In this document: in pieces, positions 54,591-62,194 of the stretch
Layout of the letters: every line of letters starts with the position of its first letter
Position numbering within the stretch: position 1 is the first letter of the stretch
DNA from: Nemertoderma westbladi
Taxonomy: Eukaryota; Xenacoelomorpha; Nemertodermatida; Nemertodermatidae
Length of the DNA stretch: 62,194 nt
Assembly: GCA_032718475.1 (NCBI GenBank)
Contig: JAUCBJ010007262.1
Span: forward strand, 1-62,194
Reading direction: 5' to 3'
Position numbers and translations under genes: made by a program
Notes under the pieces: generated by a model
Database searches by the model: none
Told to the model about the DNA's origin: nothing
What the model saw: the letters and a program-made list of their open reading frames with translations, nothing else

Positions 54591-56071
54591 TGTTCGCGGT
54601 ATTTCAACTTTTCATAACGCGAGTTGAATATTTTTTGTACTTATTTAAAATGATTATTCCGATATCACTACTGGGTGCGGGACCACGGGTTTTGGGCACA
54701 CTCTATGAACTGGGGGCGATTTATGGGCGAATATTGGGGCGACTTACAGGGTACAGGACTCATTTCATGTTTATAAGGGCCAGGGGTGGGAGGCAAAATT
54801 AAGCAGTATTCAGGTTCGCCTGAGTACTATTAGGCCTAGCCCACGCACCAGGCCTAAAGGACAAGGACTGCCCTTAGCGGTCCCTGGCCAACAGCAGTTA
54901 TTACGAGCCTGAAAAGGACATCGGAACGCCGGCTGCTTGTGTCAGGGATTTGCGACGGGAAACGACACGACAGACCCCTAGCCAAGCCGTACTGGTTCTC
55001 GATGATCGTTCCCTTCGGGGTCCATGAGGGGTGGGACGGACACGCGAAAGGGTCTACCGACTAACAGAGGAAGGGTTTGACGAGGACTGCCCTTAGCGGT
55101 CTCTGGTCAACAGCAGTTATTACGAGCCTGAAAAGGATATCGGAACGCCGGCTGCTTGTACCAGGGGTTTGCGACGGGAACCGACGACAGACCCCTTAGC
55201 CAAGCCGTACTGGTTCTCGATGATCGTTCGCTTTCGGGGTTCGTGAGGGGTGGGACGGACACGCGACGGGGTCGAAATACAAAGGACTGGACTCTACTGG
55301 CCTACCGACTGTTCGGAATAGTTTCTCGGCCGCCGAAGCGACTACGAGCCTGAATAAGGACTCGGAAAGCCTAGGAGGTTGGGTCTCTGCGATGAACCGA
55401 CGGACCCCTAGCCAAGCCGTACTGGTTCTCGATGATCGTTCCCTTCGGGGTTCGTGAGGGGTGGGACGGACACGCGAACGGGTCCACCGACACGACAGAC
55501 TCCTAGCCAAGCCGTACTGGTTCTCGATGACCGATCCCTTCGGGGTTCGAGAGGGGTGGTACGGATACACGACAGAGTCTACTGACTGGACCGACCCTTA
55601 GCCAAGCCGTGCTGGTTCTCGATGATCGATCCCTTCGGGGTTCGGGAGGGGTGGAACGGACACGCAACAGGGACGACCGACACCGATACTACGGCATCAA
55701 GACTAGGACCAAGGGAAAATCTGGGGAACATTAGTTAGGCTAAAATCTGAGCGAACTGTGGGTAATTAAATAATTTACTGTAGGGATTTATATTGTCGTG
55801 TATTATTATTGTGAATAATTTGGTGTATATTGGTTTGGGGAAGCCCAATTTATTCTCAATCAAGGTTCAGTGAGATTAGCTCAAGGTTCAACTGTAGAGA
55901 CATTAAAGCGTTTATCCAACCAATGCAGCTTTTTCTCAACTGCAATCTTGCATTTAGGAACATTCCTTCTCCACAATCAATATCCGGTGACTGGCCGGGA
56001 TTCCGTGGTCTGTAAAATTCCGCCTCCAGCATCGGCGTTTTTCCCCCATGGTGTCGGGAATAACGGCAACA
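54591..56071 (+). repeat. BEL-2 3' LTR
   Basis: A 1481-bp direct copy of the 5' LTR, preceded by the polypurine tract at 54567-54588. It lacks a few short segments present in the 5' copy, such as one CGACA unit in a CGACACGACA run. The AATAAT-rich segment near 55770-55815 could include polyadenylation signals. Confidence 0.9.
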
Positions 56072-56472
56072 CCATCTAATAAATTACCTAAATTAGATAA
56101 TAATAATAATAAGCGAAGAGACTATGGGTTAATAGTAAATACCGATAAAGCGCATCTACCTGGTGTTCATTGGGTGGCTATATATATACACGAGATAATG
56201 AAGCTGAATTATTTAATTTGTTTGGTCCAAAATATCCAAACAGATGTATTGAAAAATGGCTTGAGAAAAATTCAGCAAGGTGGTGTACTACTCGCAGGCA
56301 ATTTCAAGACCCTAGAAGGACCATATGCGGATTATACTGTCTTTATTACTTGGTAAATCGAATTCACACAAACTATCCAATGAGAGCATTTACAAATAAT
56401 GTGGAAATAAATGAAATAATATTATATAAATGGCTTGTTAATTATTATAAAATAAACCAACAAGCGTTGTAA
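56072..56472 (+). pseudogene. Adenain-like cysteine protease, 3' piece
   Basis: Begins with the target-duplication copy CCATC in the same phase as 39241. It contains KLPKLDNNNNKRRDYGLIVN, then the catalytic His in GVHWVAIYI (about 56162-56190). A TATATATA run near 56190-56200 coincides with a frame change into ELFNLFGPKYPNRCIEKWLE and the Gln/Cys region RRQFQDPRRTICGLYCLYYL (about 56295-56350). His...Gln...C-G-x-Y-C is the C5 (adenain) pattern of Polinton and adenovirus maturation proteases, which process capsid proteins. The gene is dead: split by BEL-2 and frameshifted. Confidence 0.8.
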
Positions 56473-56516
56473 TTAATCATTTAACTTTTGTTTATTTAAA
56501 AATATTATTCGATAAA

Positions 56517-57046
56517 ATGGATAATGTTATTTTTGTTGATTTTCAATATTATAGGATAGACAATAAGGAATATCCGATAGTATTTAAAGAATTTGCTATA
56601 TTCGATTCTAAATACAGTAAAACTAATATAAAGACGTTTTTAATTAAAGGACCCCCTGATATTAACTTATCGGCATTAGATAAAGCTCATGTAAACAATT
56701 TACGCATATTACATCGCATTTACCCTGGAATTACGGCGACATTTCGCAAGATGACTTTAAAAAGTACATGAAGAGACAATTAAAAAATAAATATAATATA
56801 TATGTATTCGGGTTGATGAAAGCCGCAATATTAAATACCCAACTTGATGTTTACGCTCCAAAATCGATGAACAAATTGGGAATATTTCGACTATATTACA
56901 ATTATTTAACCCCGTGTCCCTTCCACGATAAATTAACTACTGTAGAAGATAAATGTAGTTTTCACAAAGATGGTGATAGCTGCTTGAATTACTGCTCAGC
57001 GAAAAGCGTATGTAACGTATGTAACGAAGACAGGGACAGGTATTAA
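56517..57046 (+). pseudogene. Unnamed Polinton-associated protein with a Cys/His-rich C-terminus
   Basis: ATG at 56517 (MDNVIFVDFQYYRIDNKEYP); the first frame ends with TGA at 56769-56771, and the second frame opens with the overlapping ATG at 56768. The two halves read as one protein after a single shift: a 'VDFQ.F...IVFKEFAI' strand-rich N-terminus, NIYVFGLMKAAIL in the middle, and C-P-F-H with CSFHKDGDSCLNYC at the end. Proteins of this pattern (KE-A(I/V) near the start, a kGl.K motif and a CP.H...C..H ending) occur in arthropod and other animal genomes near viral-type genes (from memory, unnamed). Function is not known to me. Confidence 0.45.
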
Positions 57047-57258
57047 CTGAGACAGGTGATAAACAGAAAGAAATAACTGCGGTGAATGATGTACAGTAGG
57101 TTTACTCTAAGCTTGTAATGTGATGGGATATAATATAATTTTATTTTGGTGATGGTCTTGATGTTAATATAAAAATATAATAAAATATATTTTTTTTTAC
57201 AACAAGTTCTCTAAAAAAGAATCAATTGCACTAGGTTAACCATACATATTTAACCAGT
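57047..57258. other. AT-rich intergenic stretch
   Basis: Contains a T-run and TATAATAAAATATATT. It lies between convergent gene sets, so it could carry transcription ends for both strands. Nothing specific is seen. Confidence 0.4.
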
Positions 57259-57497
57259 CGGTTGTAGCTCAGTTGGTTGAGCGCCGGGCCTGCAATCTAA
57301 TGGTTGTAGGTTCAGCCCCGCCAGGGTCCACTCAGCCTTTCATCCACTGGGGTCGATAAAGTGAGTACCAGTTAAATAACTGGGAGCAAATCTTGGGATA
57401 GGAGTAGCGCCCACCCCTACCTTCGGGTAGCAGCTATCGAAAGAGGAGCCTTTGGGTCGCCTCCGGCTTCGGCCGATTGTTTGCTTTGCTTGTTTAT
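57259..57497 (+). mobile_element. tRNA-derived SINE
   Basis: The head has an A box (TAGCTCAGTTGGTTGAG, 57265-57281) and a B box (GGTTCAGCCCC, 57309-57319), the internal RNA polymerase III promoter. A conserved-looking body follows with TTTCATCCACTGGGGTCGAT and AAAGTGAGTACCAGTT, a core seen in SINEs of several aquatic animals (from memory). It ends near a GC-rich CTTTGGGTCGCCTCCGG segment and TTGCTTTGCTTG. It is not a functional tRNA gene: there is no proper anticodon arm or acceptor pairing. It overwrites the 3' end of the minus-strand gene at 57800. Confidence 0.8.
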
Positions 57498-57800
57498 CAA
57501 TAACCTATAGACTACAGAGTTAATACTAAAAATATAAGTACATAAATTAACAGATTTTAAAATCAAATTAATACTTGTTTTATGAAATATATGCTTTTTT
57601 ACTTTTTGGAAATTATACTTACTACCTAATAATGTAATACGACCATTTTTAAATATTAATAATATGGCACCAAATATCTTATTTATAAACTGATTTGGTT
57701 TGAGTATGTGTTTACCAGATAATTGATTTTTTAATTCTTTCAAATTAATCGCTGACACTTGCTGGCAACTTACATTCTTATTAACTATCTGATAGTTCAT
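57498..57800 (-). pseudogene. Small TBP-like protein after the polymerase, C-terminus replaced by a SINE
   Basis: ATG at 57800 overlaps the polymerase stop (57781-57783) by 20 nt, as in co-transcribed viral genes. The order NKNVSCQQVSAINLKELKNQ, then KPNQFINKIFG, AILLIFKNGRITLLGSKYN and LKSVNLCTYIFSIN resembles one half-repeat of TATA-binding protein: N-V-x-C, an 'INL.EL' helix, P-x-x-F, then L-I-F-x-(N/S)-G-(K/R)-x...T/L-G-(A/S)-K. The frame continues to 57417, but everything past about 57497 is SINE sequence. A role in recruiting transcription to the element's promoters is speculation. Confidence 0.4.
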
Positions 57801-58176
57801 TGTTTGGTTCCCGATAAATAGGTATATTTATTTTTTTTACTGGTTTTACAACCTTGGTTTGATAGTGACCCCAGGGAAGTGAATGATTTTTATTAACCCA
57901 ATAAAGTTTATCGTCAAATGCGCTGAGAGCAAACTTATCTCGTGCTACAGTGTACACTTTGTGTAATTGACTCTGAAATTGATGCGTTTCCTTGGAAATT
58001 TCTTCGTTATCCTTATATGCTCTTAAATAATCTTCATGGCAAATTTTTTTATCCACGACAGCTCTTGTTATTCCTTTCGCCCGTCGTATATTCGTTTCAT
58101 TCCATTCCAAAATTGAATATAACTTTGGACATAAAAATACAGCTTCCTTAATCTCTCGTGAGCACAACTCGTCTTT
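57781..58176 (-). pseudogene. Protein-primed family B DNA polymerase, C-terminal piece
   Basis: The minus strand has KDELCSREIKEAVFLCPKLY, then NIRRAKGITRAVVDKKICHE, HQFQSQLHKVYTVARDKFAL and DDKLYWVNKNHSLPWGHYQT. 'F/L.PK.Y', 'KGI.KAVV...I.H..Y' and 'LSAFDDK.Y......PWGHY' are the end of Polinton-type PolB. The non-LTR element at about 58177-60161 separates it from the rest of the gene. Confidence 0.8.
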
Positions 58177-60161
58177 ACAGTAATAGAGTCTGCATTTCTC
58201 TGCTGGCGCTCACTTGGGAGCCCCCGGGAGGGTCCCCAGTTTCGCCTCATGAGTATATCTAGGGTGCAATTTAAACGGTGCCTACGATCGATCAAGCGTA
58301 ACTCGGATAAGATAAAAGCGGACCGGATCGCGCAATCCCTATATGACAAGGACTGTTATAAGTTCTGGTCTAACGTGCGTCGCATTAACAATCAGCAGGT
58401 ACCTCTTCCACCTACTGTAGATGGTGTCTCCGGTGCTTCGGACATAGCTGATATGTGGGGAGTTCATTATAAAGGGGTTTTCAACATGTTCCCGGAGGAG
58501 GAGGACTCGCAAGAGGAGGAACCCAAACCAACATACAAAGACGTGTTTGAACACATTGATTACTCCGCGGACATGATATTCTCCTCCGCCGAGTTAACTG
58601 AAGCCCTAGCTAAGTTGGAGCGCAATAAAGCTGCCGGACCGGATAATCTAACTGCGGAGCATCTAAAATTCGCCAGTGGCCGTATCATTGTCTGTCTATC
58701 CTTATTGCTCAGTGCGTGTAATGTACATGGGGTTCTCCCAAAGGATCTTATAACGTCAGTTATTTTCCCTATAATAAAGGATAAATGTGGCGATACTAAG
58801 GATAAGTCCAACTACAGGCCCATTGCCGTTAGCAATATAATATGTAAACTTTTCGAGCACTTAATTTTAACGCGAATAATTAACTTTTTGTCAACAACAG
58901 CCAATCAGTTTGGTTTCAAAAAAGGATGTGGTACTGAGCTCTGTGCTTACACCATTAAGGAAATTATTAACTATTATTTGAATCATGGTAATAATGTTTA
59001 TGTATGTTTTCTGGACGCATCTAAAGCATTCGATTGTGTACAGCATAGTATATTATTTACGAAATTAGTTAAGAGTAAAGTACCAGTTTTTATTATTCGA
59101 ATTTTATCCTATATGTACGCTCAGCAGTCAATGTTTGTCAGATGGGGGGGTATATACCTCCCCCAGTTTTAATTGCACTAATGGTGTTAAACAGGGCAGC
59201 CCGATTTCACCTCTTTTATTTAACTTTTTTATTGATAACCTAAGTAAAGATTTAACTTCATCCGAGTTAGGTTGTACACTAAATGGCTCAGTTATTAATC
59301 ACTTGATATACGCTGATGATATTTGCCTCATAACCGTAAACCCACATTCGTTACAGTCTCTTGTTAATATTTGTGTAAACTTTGCTAAGGATAATAGCAT
59401 GACCTTCAACGCAAAGAAATCTAAATGTATGTTTTTTCGTAGTAAATTAAGGAAAGGTACATTTGGCCCGCCGTCCATTAACCTAGATTGTAAACAGTTG
59501 AGTAATGTGGAATGTTTTAAATACTTAGGGCATATTATTTCCAGCGATTTTTCTGACGACTGTGATATATTGGCGCAAACTAGACTTTTTTATGCTAGAG
59601 CCAATTCCTTGATTAGACGCTTCTGTAACTGTTCTGATAAAGTTAAGAAAGTACTGTTTAACAGTTACTGTTCGTCAATCTATTGCTGTGCGTTGTGGTC
59701 TGATGTATATTTTTTACAGTCAAGTTTTAACAAACTTCACACTGCCATTAATAAATCTGTCCGGTCATTATTTAATATTAATTTATACAATAAGGAGACC
59801 GACGAGATTAATAGTGCGAGTCAAATGTTGGTAAATTTTAATATCCGCTCTCTTAAAGAGATTTTTAGAATATCACTTTTTAGTTTACATACTCGTGTAA
59901 ATTTGTCATCTAATTCTATTTTAATATATGTACGTAACACTTGCCGACCATTGTCTACAATGTACGATACTTTTAAGGGTGGTGTTACTCACGTGCAACT
60001 TGACGCTTTTTATTTCACCTATGTTTCATTTTTTAGACCCATTTTACTAATTGTGCAGAAATTCCCTACCATTAGTGTTTTTATAGATATGGCACTGATA
60101 TTTAATGTATATAATATGAATATTTGATGCTGAAATAAATAAAATAATAATAATAATAATA
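58177..60161 (+). mobile_element. 5'-truncated non-LTR retrotransposon in the polymerase gene
   Basis: The plus strand carries RT only (58249-60127) and ends in an AAT microsatellite (60143-60162). Polymerase coding sequence lies on both sides on the minus strand, so this is an insertion. The endonuclease is missing, as expected after 5' truncation. Exact ends and target duplication are not certain. Confidence 0.8.
58249..60127 (+). pseudogene. Reverse transcriptase of the truncated element
   Basis: Motifs: KAAGPDNLTAEHLKFASG near 58630, SNYRPIAVSNIICKLFEHLI near 58808, FGFKKGCGTELCAYTIKEII near 58911, CFLDASKAFDCVQHSILF near 59005, NGVKQGSPISPLLFNFFIDN near 59178, LIYADDICLI near 59304, SKCMFFRSKLRKGTF and FKYLGHIISSDF. 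The frame changes in a run of seven Gs near 59142, and both frames are otherwise open. The C-terminus ends at 60127. The clade is uncertain (Jockey/CR1/L2 group or Ingi-like). Confidence 0.8.
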
Positions 60162-61997
60162 ATTTATTTTTATCGCTGTAGAGAGGGTGATCCTTGGGGT
60201 CATTAGAGGTATCTAGAATATTATTTTTAATTAATGCTTTTAAGAAATCATTTTGTGAAATATTATAATAACAACCTATTAAAGAGTCAGTATCACTGAT
60301 GCTACAATTTCAATTCGGCAGTTTAATTCTTTCTCAATAGGTAGTAATCTATCGTAGTACAGCTCATACATATCAAGTTTTGCTAAATCCAAGACAGTAT
60401 TACCTGCATAAATGGGTTTATCTAGTGTCACGCTGTCTTTCACTAATAAGTGTCCCAATAAGGAATTGTTATAAATCATGAAATTTTTGTGATTTATATG
60501 TTTCACCAATTGATCGCATTTCTCATTGCTATTAGCAATATGGAAATTACAGCGATCTCGTATCTTCTCTATTGTTTTACCAAATAACGAGTTATTCAGC
60601 AGCTTTGCAATAGCTGTTTCAATATAACTTTTTGCTAGTCATCTTTGATTAATATTAAAATCTATATAGGGTTTAAATACAAAGTCTTGATGGAAAGAAT
60701 ATAATTTATGTAGCTTAGTAACAATTAAACCTTGTTTTATATAAAATTTTAATAGTTTAAAATGTAAATGATAAAATTCTTTATCGAATTGTGTCAACAT
60801 AAGTTTTGGAGTAGACATCTTATACTTGCTATTAGTACATCTTTGTTTACATACATTATTAAATTGGTCTCTCATATATGGTGAAAGCATTGTTTCATTT
60901 ATACTTAAATGTTCTGGGGCTAAGGGTAGTTCTAATGTTTGATCATGAATATCTTTGGGATATTTCAAATCGCAAATTAAGAAAAACCCAATATCTCCTT
61001 CAGTATCAAGATTTGTTAAATAGTTCATTAGTTCTTCTGGAGCAGCATTCTCTAAATATGTAACGTTGAGTTGTTCAAAACCTGAAACAGGTAGCTTTTT
61101 ACTTAAATTACCTGAATACAAGGAATTAAAATCTATATTGAAAATTGGTAATTTCGAATCATTGAATTTATTTAAATCTGTCAGATACTCGTAGGGAAAT
61201 ATATCTTTTCGTTTAATTGTTGCATTATTTAAATTAGGATAAAAATATTTCATTTGCTGTACAGTAATTAGTAGAACTGATGTTATATCATCACTGTCTA
61301 TATCCTTTGTTGAACAATCAACTAAAGTACTTAGGGAAAAGGATAAAAATTGATATGTGTCTAAGACATGTAGCTCGATTTTCGTTTTTTGATCTTTCAC
61401 TGGTATATGCATACTTAGTGAAATATACCTTTCAGAATTTTTAGGGATAACCTTTATATCCCAATCAGAATATCTGTTATTGCTAAACCCAACTTGCAAA
61501 AGAAAATGTAAATCGTAGTAATTGCAGTTGTGTGCAGCGAGTATATACATGTGTCGTTTCAATGATAAAGAGCGGTTACATGCGTTACAAGCGGCTGCTA
61601 TATAGTTACCAGTAATATATGAGAGATGTTTGTTTTTCTCAGACTTATCCTTAAATAAAACATTGCAATAAAAGCAAGTTTTAGCTTTCCAAAAACTTAA
61701 CTTATCTACATCATTAAGTATCATCTTTTGTCTTGTATGAGTTTCTGACCACTTATATAATTGGGTGATGTCATTATATACAGAGTCTAAAGAGTCTTGA
61801 ATACAGTTGTTGTCGATTGTCTTTGTAAAGGTTTTCAAATAAAATTTTGGTGGATTGATTAATTCGCTACTAGGGACAACTAAATAACTTACAGCGCATG
61901 GAATATGATTCTGAATAAATTTACTGTTGCTGGCTGGCTCCAAAATAGATTCTATGTCAAAATATATTACAAACAATGCTGGTAATTTTTCATTCAT
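60162..61997 (-). pseudogene. Protein-primed family B DNA polymerase, exonuclease and palm
   Basis: Minus-strand frame from ATG 61997. Exo I: VIYFDIESILE. A zinc-like block has CFYCNVLFKDKSEKNKH and ITGNYIAAACNACNRSLS. Exo II: LAAHNCNYYDLHFLLQVG. Polymerase motif A: FNIDFNSLYSGNLSKKL. The insert region has DLKYPKDIHDQTLELPLAPE and KLHKLYSFHQDFVFKPYIDF. An in-frame TGA (60639-60641) interrupts just before motif B: AKLLNNSLFGKTIEKIRDRC. HKNFMIYNNSLLG and KPIYAGNTVLDLAKLDMYEL follow; then a frame change near 60300 precedes DTDSLIG (motif C), where the usual Tyr-x-Asp-Thr-Asp has Ile-Ser before Asp. It ends where the non-LTR element begins. This enzyme copies Polinton DNA from a protein primer. 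Confidence 0.85.
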
Positions 61998-62194
61998 TTC
62001 ATTTTTATTCCAGACATTGAATTATACAATATATTATTACATTATTTTAGTAAAACATTATATAATACCCGTCCATATCATTTATAAAATTGAGCACAAT
62101 TATTGAATTATTAAATACATACTGCTACCTACACTACGGAAAAATAATTTACCAGAGCCTAATATTTAAACATATTGGTGGGACCGTATTATTG
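61998..62194. other. AT-rich right edge
   Basis: The polymerase frame is open upstream only to about 62020. Polinton polymerases usually have a longer N-terminus, so the first part may lie beyond the window or be lost. No other feature is seen. Confidence 0.4.

Larger units (their letters stand above)
39246..56071 (+). mobile_element. BEL/Pao LTR retrotransposon BEL-2 with nested insertions
   Basis: Long LTRs (39246-40735 and 54591-56071) start TGTT and end AACA. They flank gag, pol and an extra zinc-knuckle ORF on the plus strand. Target duplication CCATC at 39241-39245 and 56072-56076 is perfect. By eye the LTRs differ by roughly 2%, so BEL-2 is older than the gag-only element at 1-6872. 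It carries an antisense BEL-1-family fragment (45550-46330) and a CR1/L2-like insertion (46543-50534). It inserted into the Polinton protease gene. Confidence 0.92.
32864..62030. mobile_element. Polinton/Maverick virus-like element, broken by nested insertions
   Basis: An AT-rich gene set with one gene order: integrase (34235), minor and major capsid candidates (35771-39163), adenain-like protease (39181, resuming 56072), accessory protein (56517), and family B polymerase on the minus strand (61997-57781). Integrase plus protein-primed polymerase plus adenain-type protease plus double-jelly-roll capsid is the defining Polinton/adintovirus combination. Insertions inside it: BEL-2 (39246-56071), a SINE (about 57259-57497) and a non-LTR element (about 58177-60161). 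Most genes carry stops or frameshifts, so this is a dead copy. Its terminal inverted repeats are not identified, and the right end may lie beyond the window. Confidence 0.85.

Noticed and set aside
57259-57335. Functional tRNA gene
   Set aside because: A and B boxes are present, but the anticodon arm and acceptor stem do not form properly and the sequence runs on into a SINE body.

Overview
This window is metazoan nuclear DNA made almost entirely of nested and decayed mobile elements. I recognise no host gene with introns. BEL/Pao LTR retrotransposons, APE-type non-LTR retrotransposons, a tRNA-headed SINE and a Polinton/Maverick virus-like element together point to an animal, probably a marine invertebrate (inference; no species call is possible from sequence alone).

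Layout. 1-6872: a young LTR element on the minus strand whose two 566-bp LTRs differ at only two positions by eye. It encodes Gag-like proteins with zinc knuckles but no protease, RT or integrase; a 1.5-kb array of short hairpins stands where pol would be. 6873-7576: two small minus-strand virus-like genes, one cut by that LTR element; the other has a paralogue at 32.9 kb. 8230-12100: a nearly intact RTE-like non-LTR element with one stop. 12690-17520: truncated pieces of an RTE-like and two CR1/L2-like elements, a MITE and a minisatellite. 17538-18245: an unidentified ORF. 20800-27830: a decayed BEL/Pao element (BEL-1). 28331-32130: a 53-bp-unit satellite of about 70 copies whose monomer is a slice of the RTE-like reverse transcriptase ORF at 11530-11582.

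32864 to about 62030 is a broken Polinton/Maverick. In order it has a small paralogous protein, a Gly/Ala-tailed small capsid-type protein, integrase, two jelly-roll-like minor capsid candidates, the double-jelly-roll major capsid protein (F54H12.2 family), an adenain-like cysteine protease and an accessory protein. On the minus strand it has a protein-primed family B DNA polymerase followed by a small protein with a TBP-like look. It has been opened by later insertions: a 16.8-kb BEL/Pao element (BEL-2, 39246-56071) in the protease gene with a perfect 5-bp target duplication, a SINE in the TBP-like gene, and a non-LTR element in the polymerase gene. BEL-2 in turn carries an antisense BEL-1-family fragment and a CR1/L2-like element that encodes a 2A ribosome-skipping peptide plus a PHD finger.

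The insertions give relative ages. The Polinton is oldest; BEL-2 entered it; the CR1/L2-like element entered BEL-2. The gag-only LTR element at the left is the youngest by LTR identity. The least expected signals are the covarying hairpin array, the satellite born from an RT ORF, a 35-bp patch of the RTE-like RT active site at the 5' junction of the CR1/L2-like insert, a conserved UAG between gag and pol in two BEL-1-family copies, a zinc-knuckle accessory ORF in the env position of BEL-2, and the TBP-like Polinton gene.
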